Source of the DNA: an uncultured Lewinella sp. | GTDB lineage: Bacteria > Bacteroidota > Bacteroidia > Chitinophagales > Saprospiraceae | Reading direction: 5' to 3' | Length of the DNA: 11,062 bases | NCBI GenBank assembly: GCA_938021455.1 | Contig: CALIGP010000366.1 | Coordinates: forward strand, 1 to 11,062 | In this document: in pieces, positions 1 to 7,026 of the stretch | How the letters are laid out: every line of letters begins with the position of its first letter | Numbering within the stretch: position 1 is the first letter of the stretch | Notes under the pieces: model-generated | Database searches by the model: none | Told to the model about the DNA's origin: nothing | What the model saw: only the letters and a program-made list of their open reading frames with translations | Translations under genes and position numbers: made by a program

Positions 1-336
1 ATAGCTATCGGGGCGGCCCCCGCTGAGCTTGCCGAAGTGCCTGCCTCAGATCCGGATTGGACAACCCAACCCTCTCCTCTGGTCAATATCAAGGTCAGCC
101 CCAATCCCTTTGAGTACTACCTCAACGTCTCCCTGGAGCTAACGGATAGCTCAGAGCTCGACTTCTATTTATTGGATGCCAACGGTCAGCTACTCTACAG
201 CTGGGAGCTTCAAGTTATGAATGGGAAGCAGCAACTTACGCTGGACCTGGAGGAAGACTCGCTCCCTGCCGGCGCTTATTTTCTTCGGGTGGTGAGGGAT
301 GATCAAATTCTGAAGACCATCACCCTTGTGCGCTAA
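1..336 (+). CDS. C-terminal end of a T9SS-secreted protein (type A sorting domain), 5' partial
   Basis: The reading frame is open from the first base of the window, so this is the 3' end of a longer gene; the GTG at 37 is simply an internal Val codon. The last roughly 85 codons form a typical Por-secretion C-terminal sorting domain. An SPNPF motif lies at nt 97-111, followed by alternating beta strands, a DANGQLLYSWEL stretch, an LPAGAYFLRV stretch, and a basic end in KTITLVR. In Bacteroidota this beta-sandwich domain directs proteins through the type IX secretion system, where it is usually cleaved and the cargo is released or anchored at the cell surface. The catalytic or binding part of the protein lies outside the window, so its function cannot be stated. 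The stop is TAA. The gene converges on the acyltransferase gene with only 17 bases between the two stops, and no terminator hairpin is visible there. Confidence 0.87.
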   Translation: MAIGAAPAELAEVPASDPDWTTQPSPLVNIKVSPNPFEYYLNVSLELTDSSELDFYLLDANGQLLYSWELQVMNGKQQLTLDLEEDSLPAGAYFLRVVRDDQILKTITLVR

Positions 337-353
337 CAATAGCTCTAGGGCGC

Positions 354-2165
354 TTAGCCAAAATCATCCTTTTCCAACTCGCTAAAGTAGCCTTTCTCGA
401 TGCGCTCATCGCCGAGCAAATTCTTGGGCCACTTTATTCGATTCTTGAGATGATAAGTAGACAGGCGGTTGTGGTAGTAGTGCAGCATGGCAAAACTGTC
501 GCTGACGAGCCTGCCCCGACGGTCCAGGTGCAGGGGCTTGTCAATGTGAAAAGTCCCCATGCTGTCAATAGCATACCGAACGATTTGCTCGGGGCTTTCG
601 TGTAACTCCGGAGATACTTTTGCCTGGTCTTTTTCGGCCATGGTCAATAGCCGGTCCCTGATTTGGCCAACCACCTCATAAAGGGCTTCTTCCTGAAAGT
701 AGAAGTCTTCCGCCGGTAAGCGAAGTAGCGCGTAAAGGTCCTGGTCAAAGAAGAACTTCTCCAACATGGCGAAGGCGGCGTAACTAACTAAATGACTCGG
801 TAAAACGATTCCATCGGCATGGTACCGTTCAACGATGCGATCACCGAGCATACGCGTGTACTCGCTTTCCCGCTGATAGTCTTTATTGATCTCGCCGAAT
901 TGGTTGCGGAAATACTCGCGCGTACGCACCCGACGACCACTCTTACTGTAGCTCTTTCCGTCGACTCGTACCTGATTGCCGATCACGTCCATCGGCCGGC
1001 CCAACGAAATGGTGATGCTGTTCCCCTTGCTGAATACCCGCCAGATGAATTTCAGGATGGAACGCAGGGAATGGAAACTGTCCGTGGCTTTGATGTAACG
1101 GTCCTGACCTTCCTTACGCAGGTGCTGCTCAATTAAAAATTGAGCTTCCAGCACGAAGGGGTAGCTAAGGATGACCGGGACGATGAAAATTTTATCGTCT
1201 TTCCCCGCTGCGTAATGCTCTCGCTGTGCTTCTACGGCTGTGCCCAGTAGCCCAAGTTTTAGCTTGGTTTCCAGGGCGCCAGAGCGGGAACGGGTGCCCC
1301 CGGGGAAAAACAGACTGGGCACGCCGTGCATGATGATGAGTTTACTCATCGCCTTGAGCGTCGTCATGTAAATCGGATTCCGCTTTCTACGGTCAACGCG
1401 GTAGGCACCGAGCCGATTCATGAAGTAAGCGGTGTAGCCAGTGTTGTAGAGATTGAGACCTGCGCCAAAACTCATGGCTGGCAGACCGGCGACCTCATCT
1501 ACGGCGTATCCAATCAGGATGCTGTCGAGGTTGCTAAAGTGCGTAGGCACAAAGACGACCGTTCCCAGTTTGCTCAGTTCTCTTACCTGTTCTACGTATC
1601 CGCGAACAATAAGCTTCTCCTGCAATAATATTTTTTTGGAAAAGAGACTGCGGAAGCTTCGTCCGTCCGCTGCGTTGAGCAGTCGACCAAAGAAGAAGCG
1701 GAGGAACCTGCGCGCAAAACGGAAGGTGGGGATCTTGAAATGTCCTACAATCTCGTCAGCGTATCGATGCACGATCCGTCCCAGGATGTTGCGGGCGGCG
1801 TTTTCCGCCGTTGTTTCTTCCTGCTCGTCCAGCGAGCGGGTGGCCAACATTTTGGTGAGCCTTTTCCAGTATCGCCGCTCCTGCGGAGGGTCAACTTTCC
1901 AGGGTTCCTCTTTGGTGCGCCGTTGTTCGCTAAAGAGCGTTTTGCTCAATAAGTCCGTCAGACTTTTGCCGTGTTCTTCCAGAATCCGGCCATAGCTTTC
2001 TTCTTCCAGTTCTTTGACAAAACCCTCTCGTTGGTCGTGAATCTTAAAGATTCCCCAATCCTCAACCTCTGGCGAAATGTGGTCATATTCATGACCGCTG
2101 TGTTCGAAGACGGAGCTGGCCGTCTCGGGCGTAGAAGGATGGGTATTTGTGGTGGTGTCTGACAC
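354..2165 (-). CDS. PlsB/GPAT-family glycerolipid acyltransferase
   Basis: Probable membrane-associated acyltransferase that transfers a fatty-acyl group to glycerol-3-phosphate or lysophosphatidate in phospholipid synthesis. Taking GTG at 2165 as start (603 aa), acyltransferase motif I is HFSNLD (H209, D214: the H-x4-D catalytic pair), motif II is GAYRVDRR (about 253-260), motif III is FFPGGTRSR (about 286-294) and motif IV is IFIVPV (about 326-331). The long N- and C-terminal extensions around the core resemble the PlsB/GPAT/DHAPAT branch rather than short PlsC enzymes. Motif III has Gly289 where the family usually has Glu (codon GGG at 1301-1299). There is no ATG near the N terminus. A TTG at 2219 would give 621 aa but overlap engB by 28 bases, whereas GTG at 2165 leaves a 26-base gap, so I prefer GTG without certainty. 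It lies directly behind engB and is probably co-transcribed with it. Whether it acylates position sn-1 or sn-2 cannot be read from the sequence. Confidence 0.88.
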   Translation of the reverse strand: MSDTTTNTHPSTPETASSVFEHSGHEYDHISPEVEDWGIFKIHDQREGFVKELEEESYGRILEEHGKSLTDLLSKTLFSEQRRTKEEPWKVDPPQERRYWKRLTKMLATRSLDEQEETTAENAARNILGRIVHRYADEIVGHFKIPTFRFARRFLRFFFGRLLNAADGRSFRSLFSKKILLQEKLIVRGYVEQVRELSKLGTVVFVPTHFSNLDSILIGYAVDEVAGLPAMSFGAGLNLYNTGYTAYFMNRLGAYRVDRRKRNPIYMTTLKAMSKLIIMHGVPSLFFPGGTRSRSGALETKLKLGLLGTAVEAQREHYAAGKDDKIFIVPVILSYPFVLEAQFLIEQHLRKEGQDRYIKATDSFHSLRSILKFIWRVFSKGNSITISLGRPMDVIGNQVRVDGKSYSKSGRRVRTREYFRNQFGEINKDYQRESEYTRMLGDRIVERYHADGIVLPSHLVSYAAFAMLEKFFFDQDLYALLRLPAEDFYFQEEALYEVVGQIRDRLLTMAEKDQAKVSPELHESPEQIVRYAIDSMGTFHIDKPLHLDRRGRLVSDSFAMLHYYHNRLSTYHLKNRIKWPKNLLGDERIEKGYFSELEKDDFG

Positions 2166-2191
2166 GTGGCGAAGGTACGGAAATAAGAAGT

Positions 2192-2815
2192 TTACTTCGG
2201 CTCCTTGATGAAAGGCCAATTCATTCCTTCGAGGGTATCCGCAAAGAACTGAATAACTTCTTCCCGGCCTTGCCCGTTGTTGGCGCTAGTCACGAATATG
2301 GGGGGCAGTTCTTCCCAAGTCTCCAGAAGCTTCGCTTTGAAGTCTTCAACGCTTCCTCCCTCCCGTGATTTCTTTCGATCGATTTTAGTGAAGGTAATGA
2401 CGAATGGTACCCGGTTTTCGCCGAGCCAATTGATAAATTCGAGGTCGATAGTCTGAGGAGGCACGTTAGCGTCGATCAGCACGAAAGCACAGACCATTTG
2501 CCCTCGGTGCAGAAAGTAGTTCTCCGTACGCGATTCCCATTTGGCGCGGGTTTTTTTACTACGCTTAGCGTATCCATAGCCGGGCAGGTCAGTAAGGTTC
2601 CAGCTATTATTGATCAGGAAGTAATTAATCAATTGGGTCTTACCGGGTTTGCCAGAGGTTTTGGCCATCTCCTTCCGTTGAGTCAGCATATTGATCAGGC
2701 TGCTCTTGCCTACGTTGGAGCGGCCGATAAAGGCAAACTCCGGCAGGTTGCCTTTGGGGGCCTGGCTTACCCTAGCGTGAGAGGAGGAGAACTTGGAATA
2801 AGAAATGTCTGGCAT
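2192..2815 (-). CDS. engB: Ribosome biogenesis GTP-binding protein EngB/YsxC (YihA family)
   Basis: Small GTPase required for late assembly of the 50S ribosomal subunit, acting in the cytoplasm. All G motifs are visible: G1/P-loop GRSNVGKSS (residues 31-39), the G2 Thr within GKPGKT (T60), G3 DLPGYG (76-81), G4 TKID (143-146) and G5 TSA (176-178). The length of 207 aa is normal for the family, and the N-terminal FIGRSNVGKSSLIN and YGYAKRSK stretches are family hallmarks. The start is ATG at 2815, with no Shine-Dalgarno sequence before it (upstream bases CACTACTG). The acyltransferase gene follows on the same strand with a 26-base gap or a 28-base overlap, depending on that gene's start. The 242 bases upstream, to the divergent DUF805 gene, must hold the promoter, but no convincing Bacteroidota promoter could be placed. 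Confidence 0.97.
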   Translation of the reverse strand: MPDISYSKFSSSHARVSQAPKGNLPEFAFIGRSNVGKSSLINMLTQRKEMAKTSGKPGKTQLINYFLINNSWNLTDLPGYGYAKRSKKTRAKWESRTENYFLHRGQMVCAFVLIDANVPPQTIDLEFINWLGENRVPFVITFTKIDRKKSREGGSVEDFKAKLLETWEELPPIFVTSANNGQGREEVIQFFADTLEGMNWPFIKEPK

Positions 2816-3057
2816 CAGTAGTGCTTGAAAGAAGGGAAACGTTTGGTGCTGCGATAGAGTTGGTTGCTGAAACAGGACGATTAGTCGGGCGCTACCGCAG
2901 GTGCAATAATAGGGTTGAGGAGCATGGTAAGCAGAGGTAAAGATCGCTATCTATTCCTTCGTCGTCGCTTTTTCTTGTTTCGTCGACTCTATTTGCGGGA
3001 AGTGAAGGGTACACCGATACTTGTATCATCAACCAATAACAATAGAATAATAGAACA
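2816..3057. other. Divergent intergenic region engB / DUF805
   Basis: 242 bases between two divergent starts, so it should contain two promoters. I can point to a short inverted repeat, GATAC-TT-GTATC (3016-3027), 30 bases before the DUF805 start, and to an A-rich leader there (AACAATAGAATAATAGAACA). No confident promoter, riboswitch, small RNA or small gene is visible; a 14-codon frame on the minus strand upstream of engB has nothing to support it. Confidence 0.5.
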
Positions 3058-3453
3058 ATGATTTGGCAAAACTTTATGCTCGCGCTCGGTAAATATTTTC
3101 AGTTCAGTGGTAGAAGCCGTCGTTCGGAATTTTGGGGCTTCCTGCTGGTAACGTTCTTGTTTACTGGAGCAGCAATGTTTTGGGACAATGTCTTTTCCAG
3201 AAACGGAGATTTCTTCGAAAGCATGGTCGACCTGGCTTTCCTCATTCCTTCGATGGCCGTAAGTGCCCGACGCTTACATGACACTGGCCGCAGCGGCTGG
3301 TGGCAGTTAATTGCCTTCACGGGGATCGGCCTCATTTTGCTGGTCATTTGGTGGTGTCAAGATAGTGACCTGGACCATAATGACTATGGCGATAGCCCGA
3401 AGTACGGCATAAGTGAAGATGATAAGACCTATTCAGAAGATCAGATTGTTTAA
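3058..3453 (+). CDS. DUF805 family small membrane protein
   Basis: Inner-membrane protein of unknown function, 131 aa, a normal length for DUF805. The family signature is present: FSGRSRRSEFWGF (residues 16-28) preceding the first hydrophobic segment (about 26-42), a second segment (about 57-69), the conserved ARRLHDTGRSGWW block (70-82) and a third segment (about 84-100). The C-terminal tail from about 101 is acidic and probably cytoplasmic (SDLDHNDYGDSPKYG, then SEDDKTYSEDQ). DUF805 proteins are widespread and lack an assigned biochemical activity, so none is proposed. The start is ATG at 3058 after an A-rich leader (AATAATAGAACA), typical of Bacteroidota, with no Shine-Dalgarno sequence. 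It appears to be a single-gene unit, divergent from engB and ended by the intrinsic terminator at 3500-3535. Confidence 0.94.
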   Translation: MIWQNFMLALGKYFQFSGRSRRSEFWGFLLVTFLFTGAAMFWDNVFSRNGDFFESMVDLAFLIPSMAVSARRLHDTGRSGWWQLIAFTGIGLILLVIWWCQDSDLDHNDYGDSPKYGISEDDKTYSEDQIV

Positions 3454-3499
3454 GTCTCTCATGACCACCTGAACCCCCTTTACTAAAACTCATAACCTG

Positions 3500-3535
3500 C
3501 CCCGATTCTGCTTTTGTAGAATTGGGGTGTTTTTT
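3500..3535 (+). terminator. Intrinsic terminator of the DUF805 gene
   Basis: A 10-bp stem pairs CCCCGATTCT (3500-3509) with AGAATTGGGG (3518-3527), with one G-T wobble. It has an 8-base loop and is followed by TGTTTTTTA, a U-rich tract on the plus strand. It lies 46 bases after the DUF805 stop. Read on the minus strand, the same hairpin is not followed by a T-run, so it probably serves the plus strand only, although it also lies 45 bases past the end of the convergent S4-domain gene. Confidence 0.85.
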
Positions 3536-3580
3536 ATGCGAAACTTTCTTTTATCCCTTGATTCGCGCTATTAGTGTTTA

Positions 3581-3988
3581 CTAATAATCCTCATCTTCGA
3601 AGTAGTCTTCCTTTTCTTTGAACTTCCCGATGTCCCTTCTTTCCCGCTTAGTTGGCCGGCCAGCTCCTTTCTCCCTAAACTCTCCTCCAGACTTACCGAT
3701 AAACCAGTCTTTGTACTTCGTCTTCTCCTCAGCGGGGGTCTTGTCTTCATAGCAAGTCACGGCAATGGGGGCACCAACTCGCTTCTCGATGAGCTTGAGG
3801 CACTCGTAGGTCATGTTAAAACCGTTTTTCTGCACGGTCAGGATGTCTCCTACGGTAATTGAATAGCTTGGCTTAACGATCTTATCATTCACCCGTACCT
3901 TACCGGCACGGACTACGTCTCCGGCCAAGGTCCGACTTTTGAAAATACGAACGGCCCAAAGCCATTTATCAACGCGAACTTTATCCAT
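3581..3988 (-). CDS. hslR: S4-domain RNA-binding protein, Hsp15 (HslR)-like
   Basis: Cytoplasmic RNA-binding protein of 135 aa. Residues 4-52 form an S4 domain: RVDKWLWAVRIFKSRTLAG, then VVRAGKVRVNDKIVKPSYSITVGDILTV, the alpha-L RNA-binding fold. The KWLWAVR opening and the basic C-terminal GRPTKRERRDIGKF block (about residues 109-122) match the Hsp15 family. In E. coli, Hsp15 is a heat-shock protein that binds free 50S subunits carrying a stalled peptidyl-tRNA and helps recycle them; that role is transferred here by family resemblance. The tail ends in an acidic EKEDYFEDEDY stretch. The start is ATG at 3988, preceded by TTTATTATTGCA with no Shine-Dalgarno sequence. The gene stands alone: it converges on the DUF805 gene and diverges from the lipoprotein-rimM pair across 148 bases. 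The S4 domain is certain; assignment as Hsp15 rather than another short S4 protein is probable. Confidence 0.92.
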   Translation of the reverse strand: MDKVRVDKWLWAVRIFKSRTLAGDVVRAGKVRVNDKIVKPSYSITVGDILTVQKNGFNMTYECLKLIEKRVGAPIAVTCYEDKTPAEEKTKYKDWFIGKSGGEFREKGAGRPTKRERRDIGKFKEKEDYFEDEDY

Positions 3989-4136
3989 TGCAATAATAAA
4001 GTTTTTCCGGCCTGGAAAGTTTCGCCTACGGGCCTGGAACTACTGCTTAGACCAGCTATTTTTTTCTGTCTTTCCACACCACAAAGGCATTGAAAACCAT
4101 TTACTAAGTTAGTAACCCATTACCTTCGCTTCTGAT

Positions 4137-4910
4137 ATGCGACATCTACCCATTTTACTCCTGCTCTGTTCCTTGTTTTTTGCTGCTTCCTGCAAGGAAG
4201 AAGTCGAGCCCGCCGCGGACTTTTCAGCTGATCTTGCTTTCTTCCCGTTAGAGCTGAACCGTCCCGTTTATTATCAAGTAGACAGTATCGTTGTGTTCAA
4301 TACGGTGGGAGGAATTGTCTATGATACCGCTACTGCTGAGGTAAGAGAAACCTTGGTGGAAGAATTCGATGCGGAAGACGGTACCTCCACCTTCCGGGGT
4401 GAAAGATGGCAGCGTAGCACACCAACGTCTCCCTGGGTATTTCTCCAGAGCTACACGGTCAGTAGAACCGGGAGGGTTGCTAGCCGCCAGGAAGACAACC
4501 TCTTGTTCACCAAACTAGTATTCCCCATAGCGGATGGTCGCAGCTGGGACGGAAATTCTGCCTTTGACCCGATGAGAGAGTTCGTCCTTGGCGGGGAGTT
4601 TCTTTCCATTTATGAAGGTTGGCAGTACAGCTACGAGACTACGGAGGCCAACGTTACCCTTTCTACTGGTGTTACCCTAGAAAACACGATTGTTGTTGAG
4701 CAGGCGGATGTTGATAATCTGATCGATCGCCGAATTGCTTTTGAGCGCTATGCGCCGGGAATTGGGCTTGTGGAGCGATTCATCGACGCCCGGGCCACAC
4801 AATGCAGGACCTGCTGTAGTTTAGACTTTGCCTTATGCAATGGCTTACCCTGGGGTGAAAAGGCAGAGAAGGGTTTCCTGATTAATCAAACATTTTTAAG
4901 AGCCGAGTAA
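4137..4910 (+). CDS. Lipoprotein of unknown function, probably surface-exposed
   Basis: A 257-aa protein that I do not recognise by function. The N terminus is a type II signal peptide: MRH, then a hydrophobic LPILLLLCSLFF stretch and the lipobox AAS-C with lipidated Cys19. The residues just after it are K-E-E (20-22), which fits the K-(D/E)2 lipoprotein export signal described in Bacteroidota for lipoproteins placed on the outer surface; surface location is therefore inferred. The mature part is beta-rich, with no transmembrane helix and no catalytic motif I can name. Near the C terminus is a cysteine cluster C-x2-CC-x6-C (C223, C226, C227, C234), which could form disulfides or bind metal. 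Its stop is 18 bases from the rimM start on the same strand with no hairpin between, so the two are likely co-transcribed. The start is ATG at 4137 without a Shine-Dalgarno sequence. Confidence 0.85.
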   Translation: MRHLPILLLLCSLFFAASCKEEVEPAADFSADLAFFPLELNRPVYYQVDSIVVFNTVGGIVYDTATAEVRETLVEEFDAEDGTSTFRGERWQRSTPTSPWVFLQSYTVSRTGRVASRQEDNLLFTKLVFPIADGRSWDGNSAFDPMREFVLGGEFLSIYEGWQYSYETTEANVTLSTGVTLENTIVVEQADVDNLIDRRIAFERYAPGIGLVERFIDARATQCRTCCSLDFALCNGLPWGEKAEKGFLINQTFLRAE

Positions 4911-4928
4911 ACGGATATATCCTTTATT

Positions 4929-5432
4929 ATGAATCTAATTGAGATTGGCTGGACGGGAAGATCCCACGGCTTAAAGGGGGAGATAAAGCTTCGGGTAAAG
5001 GATCTCTTTGAAGAAGACCTGTTAGCAGCCAAATCACTGCTTATCGGAGATCCGGCGGTACCCTACTTTGTGGAACATTTACGTGGTGGAGGTGCCATTA
5101 TTGCCAAATTTGAAGGTCTCGATAATCGGGAGCAAATAGGCCTACTCAGCAATAAACCACTCTGGCTATTGGAGAGTCAGGTTAGTGAGAAAGAGGAAGT
5201 CCCCGAAACCCCCTATGATGTGATCCTCGGGTACACCATTATGGCACAGGATTATCCGCCCTTAGGACCCATTGAGGCTATCGTGGATATGCCCCAGCAC
5301 TACCTGGCGGAATTGACCCACGAGGGCAAAACCATTTACATTCCCCTGCATGAAGATCTTATTGTTGTGGTAAAAGAAGAGGAGAAGCTGCTGGAAATGG
5401 TCTTGCCGGAGGGGCTGCTAAGTTTAGGCTAG
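4929..5432 (+). CDS. rimM: Ribosome maturation factor RimM
   Basis: Assembly factor for the 30S subunit head; the family binds ribosomal protein S19 and assists 16S rRNA maturation in the cytoplasm. The 167 aa show both RimM domains: the N-terminal beta barrel beginning IEIGWTGRSHGLKGEIKLRV (residues 4-23), and a C-terminal PRC-barrel (about 95-166) with LGPIEAIVDMPQHYLAEL, the IYIPLHEDLIVVV stretch and a closing VLPEGLLSL. The length is normal. The start is ATG at 4929, preceded by ATATCCTTTATT with no Shine-Dalgarno sequence. In many bacteria rimM sits directly behind rpsP and before trmD. Neither is here: the upstream partner is the lipoprotein gene 18 bases away, and downstream the patatin gene converges with 22 bases between stops. 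rpsP must lie elsewhere, outside this window. Confidence 0.95.
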   Translation: MNLIEIGWTGRSHGLKGEIKLRVKDLFEEDLLAAKSLLIGDPAVPYFVEHLRGGGAIIAKFEGLDNREQIGLLSNKPLWLLESQVSEKEEVPETPYDVILGYTIMAQDYPPLGPIEAIVDMPQHYLAELTHEGKTIYIPLHEDLIVVVKEEEKLLEMVLPEGLLSLG

Positions 5433-5454
5433 TATGGTCCCTTAGTCGATTTCG

Positions 5455-6330
5455 CTACCTTAAAACTTCAACGATATTACCCCGCTGTTCTGCGACGTGC
5501 GCCAGTCCGGCGTCCAGGCCTTTGCCGTAATCGTGCATGATGGTTTCCGGCGTATTGATATAAGTGCCGGTTTCCAGAAGATGGGGTGGAGAGAGTTGAG
5601 TAACCTTCAGGTCTTTTGGTGGACGGTCCGCATAATCTGCACAGGCGTTATAAACGGCGTATCCTTCGTCTACGACTTGCTTCATGATGGGGTCCGCCCG
5701 GTAGTAGTAGCCCCCGAAGACATCGGACCAGCTGCGGGTGAAACGCATGGTTTCCGGCCAGGTTCTTAGCACCAGGGCCTTACGTACGCCTTGTTCATAG
5801 GCCCACTTCAGGGGGATGGGGTCGCTGCAGCCGCCGTCTATGTAAGCCCGGCCCTCGAATTCATGATGGCCTTTAGTGAAGAAGGGGAGTGCCGAGGAGG
5901 CGATGATGGCATCCAGCCAGTTGTCTCGGGTAGGTTGCAGGTAAGCGGGCTTGCCGGTTAGTTCGTCGGTGGCAACAAAGTGTACGGGGTGGCGGAGGGC
6001 TTCCTTCATGGCGGCCAAGAGGTCAAAGACGATCTTCTCGCGAGCTACGGCGGCGATGATGTCGAGGTCCATGAAACCCTGTTCGGAGAAGGTCCGGCTA
6101 AAGGAGGTAAATTTCTCGTTACGAGTAAGATGTAGTAGGGAGTTGAGTCCAAAGCGATATTGACCACTCAGAAAATAAGATAGGGCAATGGCTCCTCCGG
6201 ATACGCCAATGTAGCGATTGAATGGCCGGTAGCCGGCAATTTGAAAAGCATCCAGAATACCGGTGGTGTAGGCGGATTTGAATCCGCCGCCTTCAATAAT
6301 GAGTGCTGTGTCTTTCTCTACGTTTTCCAT
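5455..6330 (-). CDS. Patatin-like phospholipase family protein (YjjU-like)
   Basis: Predicted serine lipid acyl hydrolase of about 291 aa with the patatin Ser-Asp dyad. Numbered from the TTG at 6336, the oxyanion loop is EGGGFKSAYTTG (15-26), the nucleophile elbow is GVSGG (44-48, Ser46) and the catalytic Asp lies in DGG (167-169). The opening (LIIEGGGFKSAYTTGILDAF), the compact size and the C-terminal YINTPETIMHDYGKGLDAG region resemble the YjjU branch. The oxyanion motif has Ser21 where many patatins have Gly (GGGx[RK]G); this is probably tolerated. There is no signal peptide, so it is predicted cytoplasmic; the substrate is unknown. The start could be TTG at 6336, abutting the ribE stop, or ATG at 6330 two codons later. 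I prefer the ATG, which leaves 6 bases after the ribE stop. Such tight spacing indicates translational coupling with ribE. Its 3' end converges on rimM. Confidence 0.93.
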   Translation of the reverse strand: MENVEKDTALIIEGGGFKSAYTTGILDAFQIAGYRPFNRYIGVSGGAIALSYFLSGQYRFGLNSLLHLTRNEKFTSFSRTFSEQGFMDLDIIAAVAREKIVFDLLAAMKEALRHPVHFVATDELTGKPAYLQPTRDNWLDAIIASSALPFFTKGHHEFEGRAYIDGGCSDPIPLKWAYEQGVRKALVLRTWPETMRFTRSWSDVFGGYYYRADPIMKQVVDEGYAVYNACADYADRPPKDLKVTQLSPPHLLETGTYINTPETIMHDYGKGLDAGLAHVAEQRGNIVEVLR

Positions 6331-6336
6331 CAGCAA

Positions 6337-6936
6337 CTAGGCTAGATTCCGGTAGGCCGCCATTTGGCGGGCAATGTACTTCCCAATGATGTCGAATTCG
6401 AGATTCACCTTTGCACCTGCGGTGAGCGCCCCAAAATTGGTATGCTCGTAAGTGTAGGGAATGATGGCTACCTTAAAGGTTTCTCCGACGGGCTCTACTA
6501 CCGTCAGCGAGACCCCATTGATACAAACGCTGCCCTTGTCCACCAGCAAGGTTTCCGGACTCGGCGAGTAGCGAAAAGTGAAGTACCAGCTGCCACCAGC
6601 TTCCTCTACCCGTAAACATTCTCCTACGGTATCTACGTGGCCCTGCACGATGTGTCCGTCCAGGCGAGCACCCGCCTGCATGGCGCGTTCGAGATTAACA
6701 CGGTCGCCTTCTTTCCAGCTGCCCAGCCTGGTACGATCCAGGGTTTCCCGGATGGCAGTGACGGTATGTGTCCGTTCCGTCAGCTCCACTACCGTAAGGC
6801 AAACACCGTCGTGGGCAAGACTCTGATCAATCTTGAGCTCGTCGCTAATGTTGCTTGCCACCGTGAAGTGGACGTTGTCTTCTTCGCGTTCAATGCGGGT
6901 AATCGTGCCCGCCGATTCGATGATACCAGTAAACAT
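6337..6936 (-). CDS. ribE: Riboflavin synthase, alpha chain
   Basis: Catalyses the last step of riboflavin synthesis, the dismutation of two 6,7-dimethyl-8-ribityllumazines into riboflavin and the pyrimidinedione precursor, as a cytoplasmic homotrimer. The 199 aa show the expected internal duplication of two Lum-binding barrels. The first starts with the invariant MFTGIIE (1-7) and carries AHDGVCLTVV (41-50) and VNLERAM (80-86). The linker is GHIVQGHVD (94-102). The second carries GSVCINGVSLTVVE and VNLEFDIIGKY. The start is ATG at 6936; the bases before it (AAAGAAACACC) include no Shine-Dalgarno sequence. The GH31 gene ends 90 bases upstream on the same strand. The patatin gene follows 6 bases downstream. 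No other rib gene is in the window and I saw no FMN riboswitch-like structure in the 90-base leader. Confidence 0.98.
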   Translation of the reverse strand: MFTGIIESAGTITRIEREEDNVHFTVASNISDELKIDQSLAHDGVCLTVVELTERTHTVTAIRETLDRTRLGSWKEGDRVNLERAMQAGARLDGHIVQGHVDTVGECLRVEEAGGSWYFTFRYSPSPETLLVDKGSVCINGVSLTVVEPVGETFKVAIIPYTYEHTNFGALTAGAKVNLEFDIIGKYIARQMAAYRNLA

Positions 6937-7026
6937 GGTGTTTCTTTTTTAGGGCCTACTCTGAAGGATATTCCGAGCACTTTAAGCCATCTGCTTTCCG
7001 ATAAACAGCCCGACTGCGGAATAGAT

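Noticed and set aside
37..336. GTG at 37 as the start of a 99-aa protein
   Set aside because: The frame is open to the window edge and the content is only a C-terminal sorting domain, so it is the end of a longer gene.
2904..2911. TATTATTG on the minus strand upstream of engB, and the same octamer just before the hslR start (3992-3999 region)
   Set aside because: One mismatch from TAnnTTTG with no -33 box at proper distance; in the hslR case it is too close to the ATG. Probably chance.
4009..4039. Direct repeat GGCCTGGAA (4009-4017 and 4031-4039) upstream of hslR
   Set aside because: Two nine-base copies only; no further copies or symmetry to suggest an operator.
4100..4128. Possible Bacteroidota promoter before the lipoprotein gene (TTTA, 17 bases, TACCTTCG)
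   Set aside because: Both boxes deviate from TTTG and TAnnTTTG, and the -7 box would lie only 8 bases from the ATG; not strong enough to list as a feature.
6937..7026. Possible FMN riboswitch or terminator between GH31 and ribE
   Set aside because: Ninety bases are too short for the conserved FMN element, and only weak complementary patches (ATTCCG and CGGAAT about 40 bases apart) are visible, with no U-tract.
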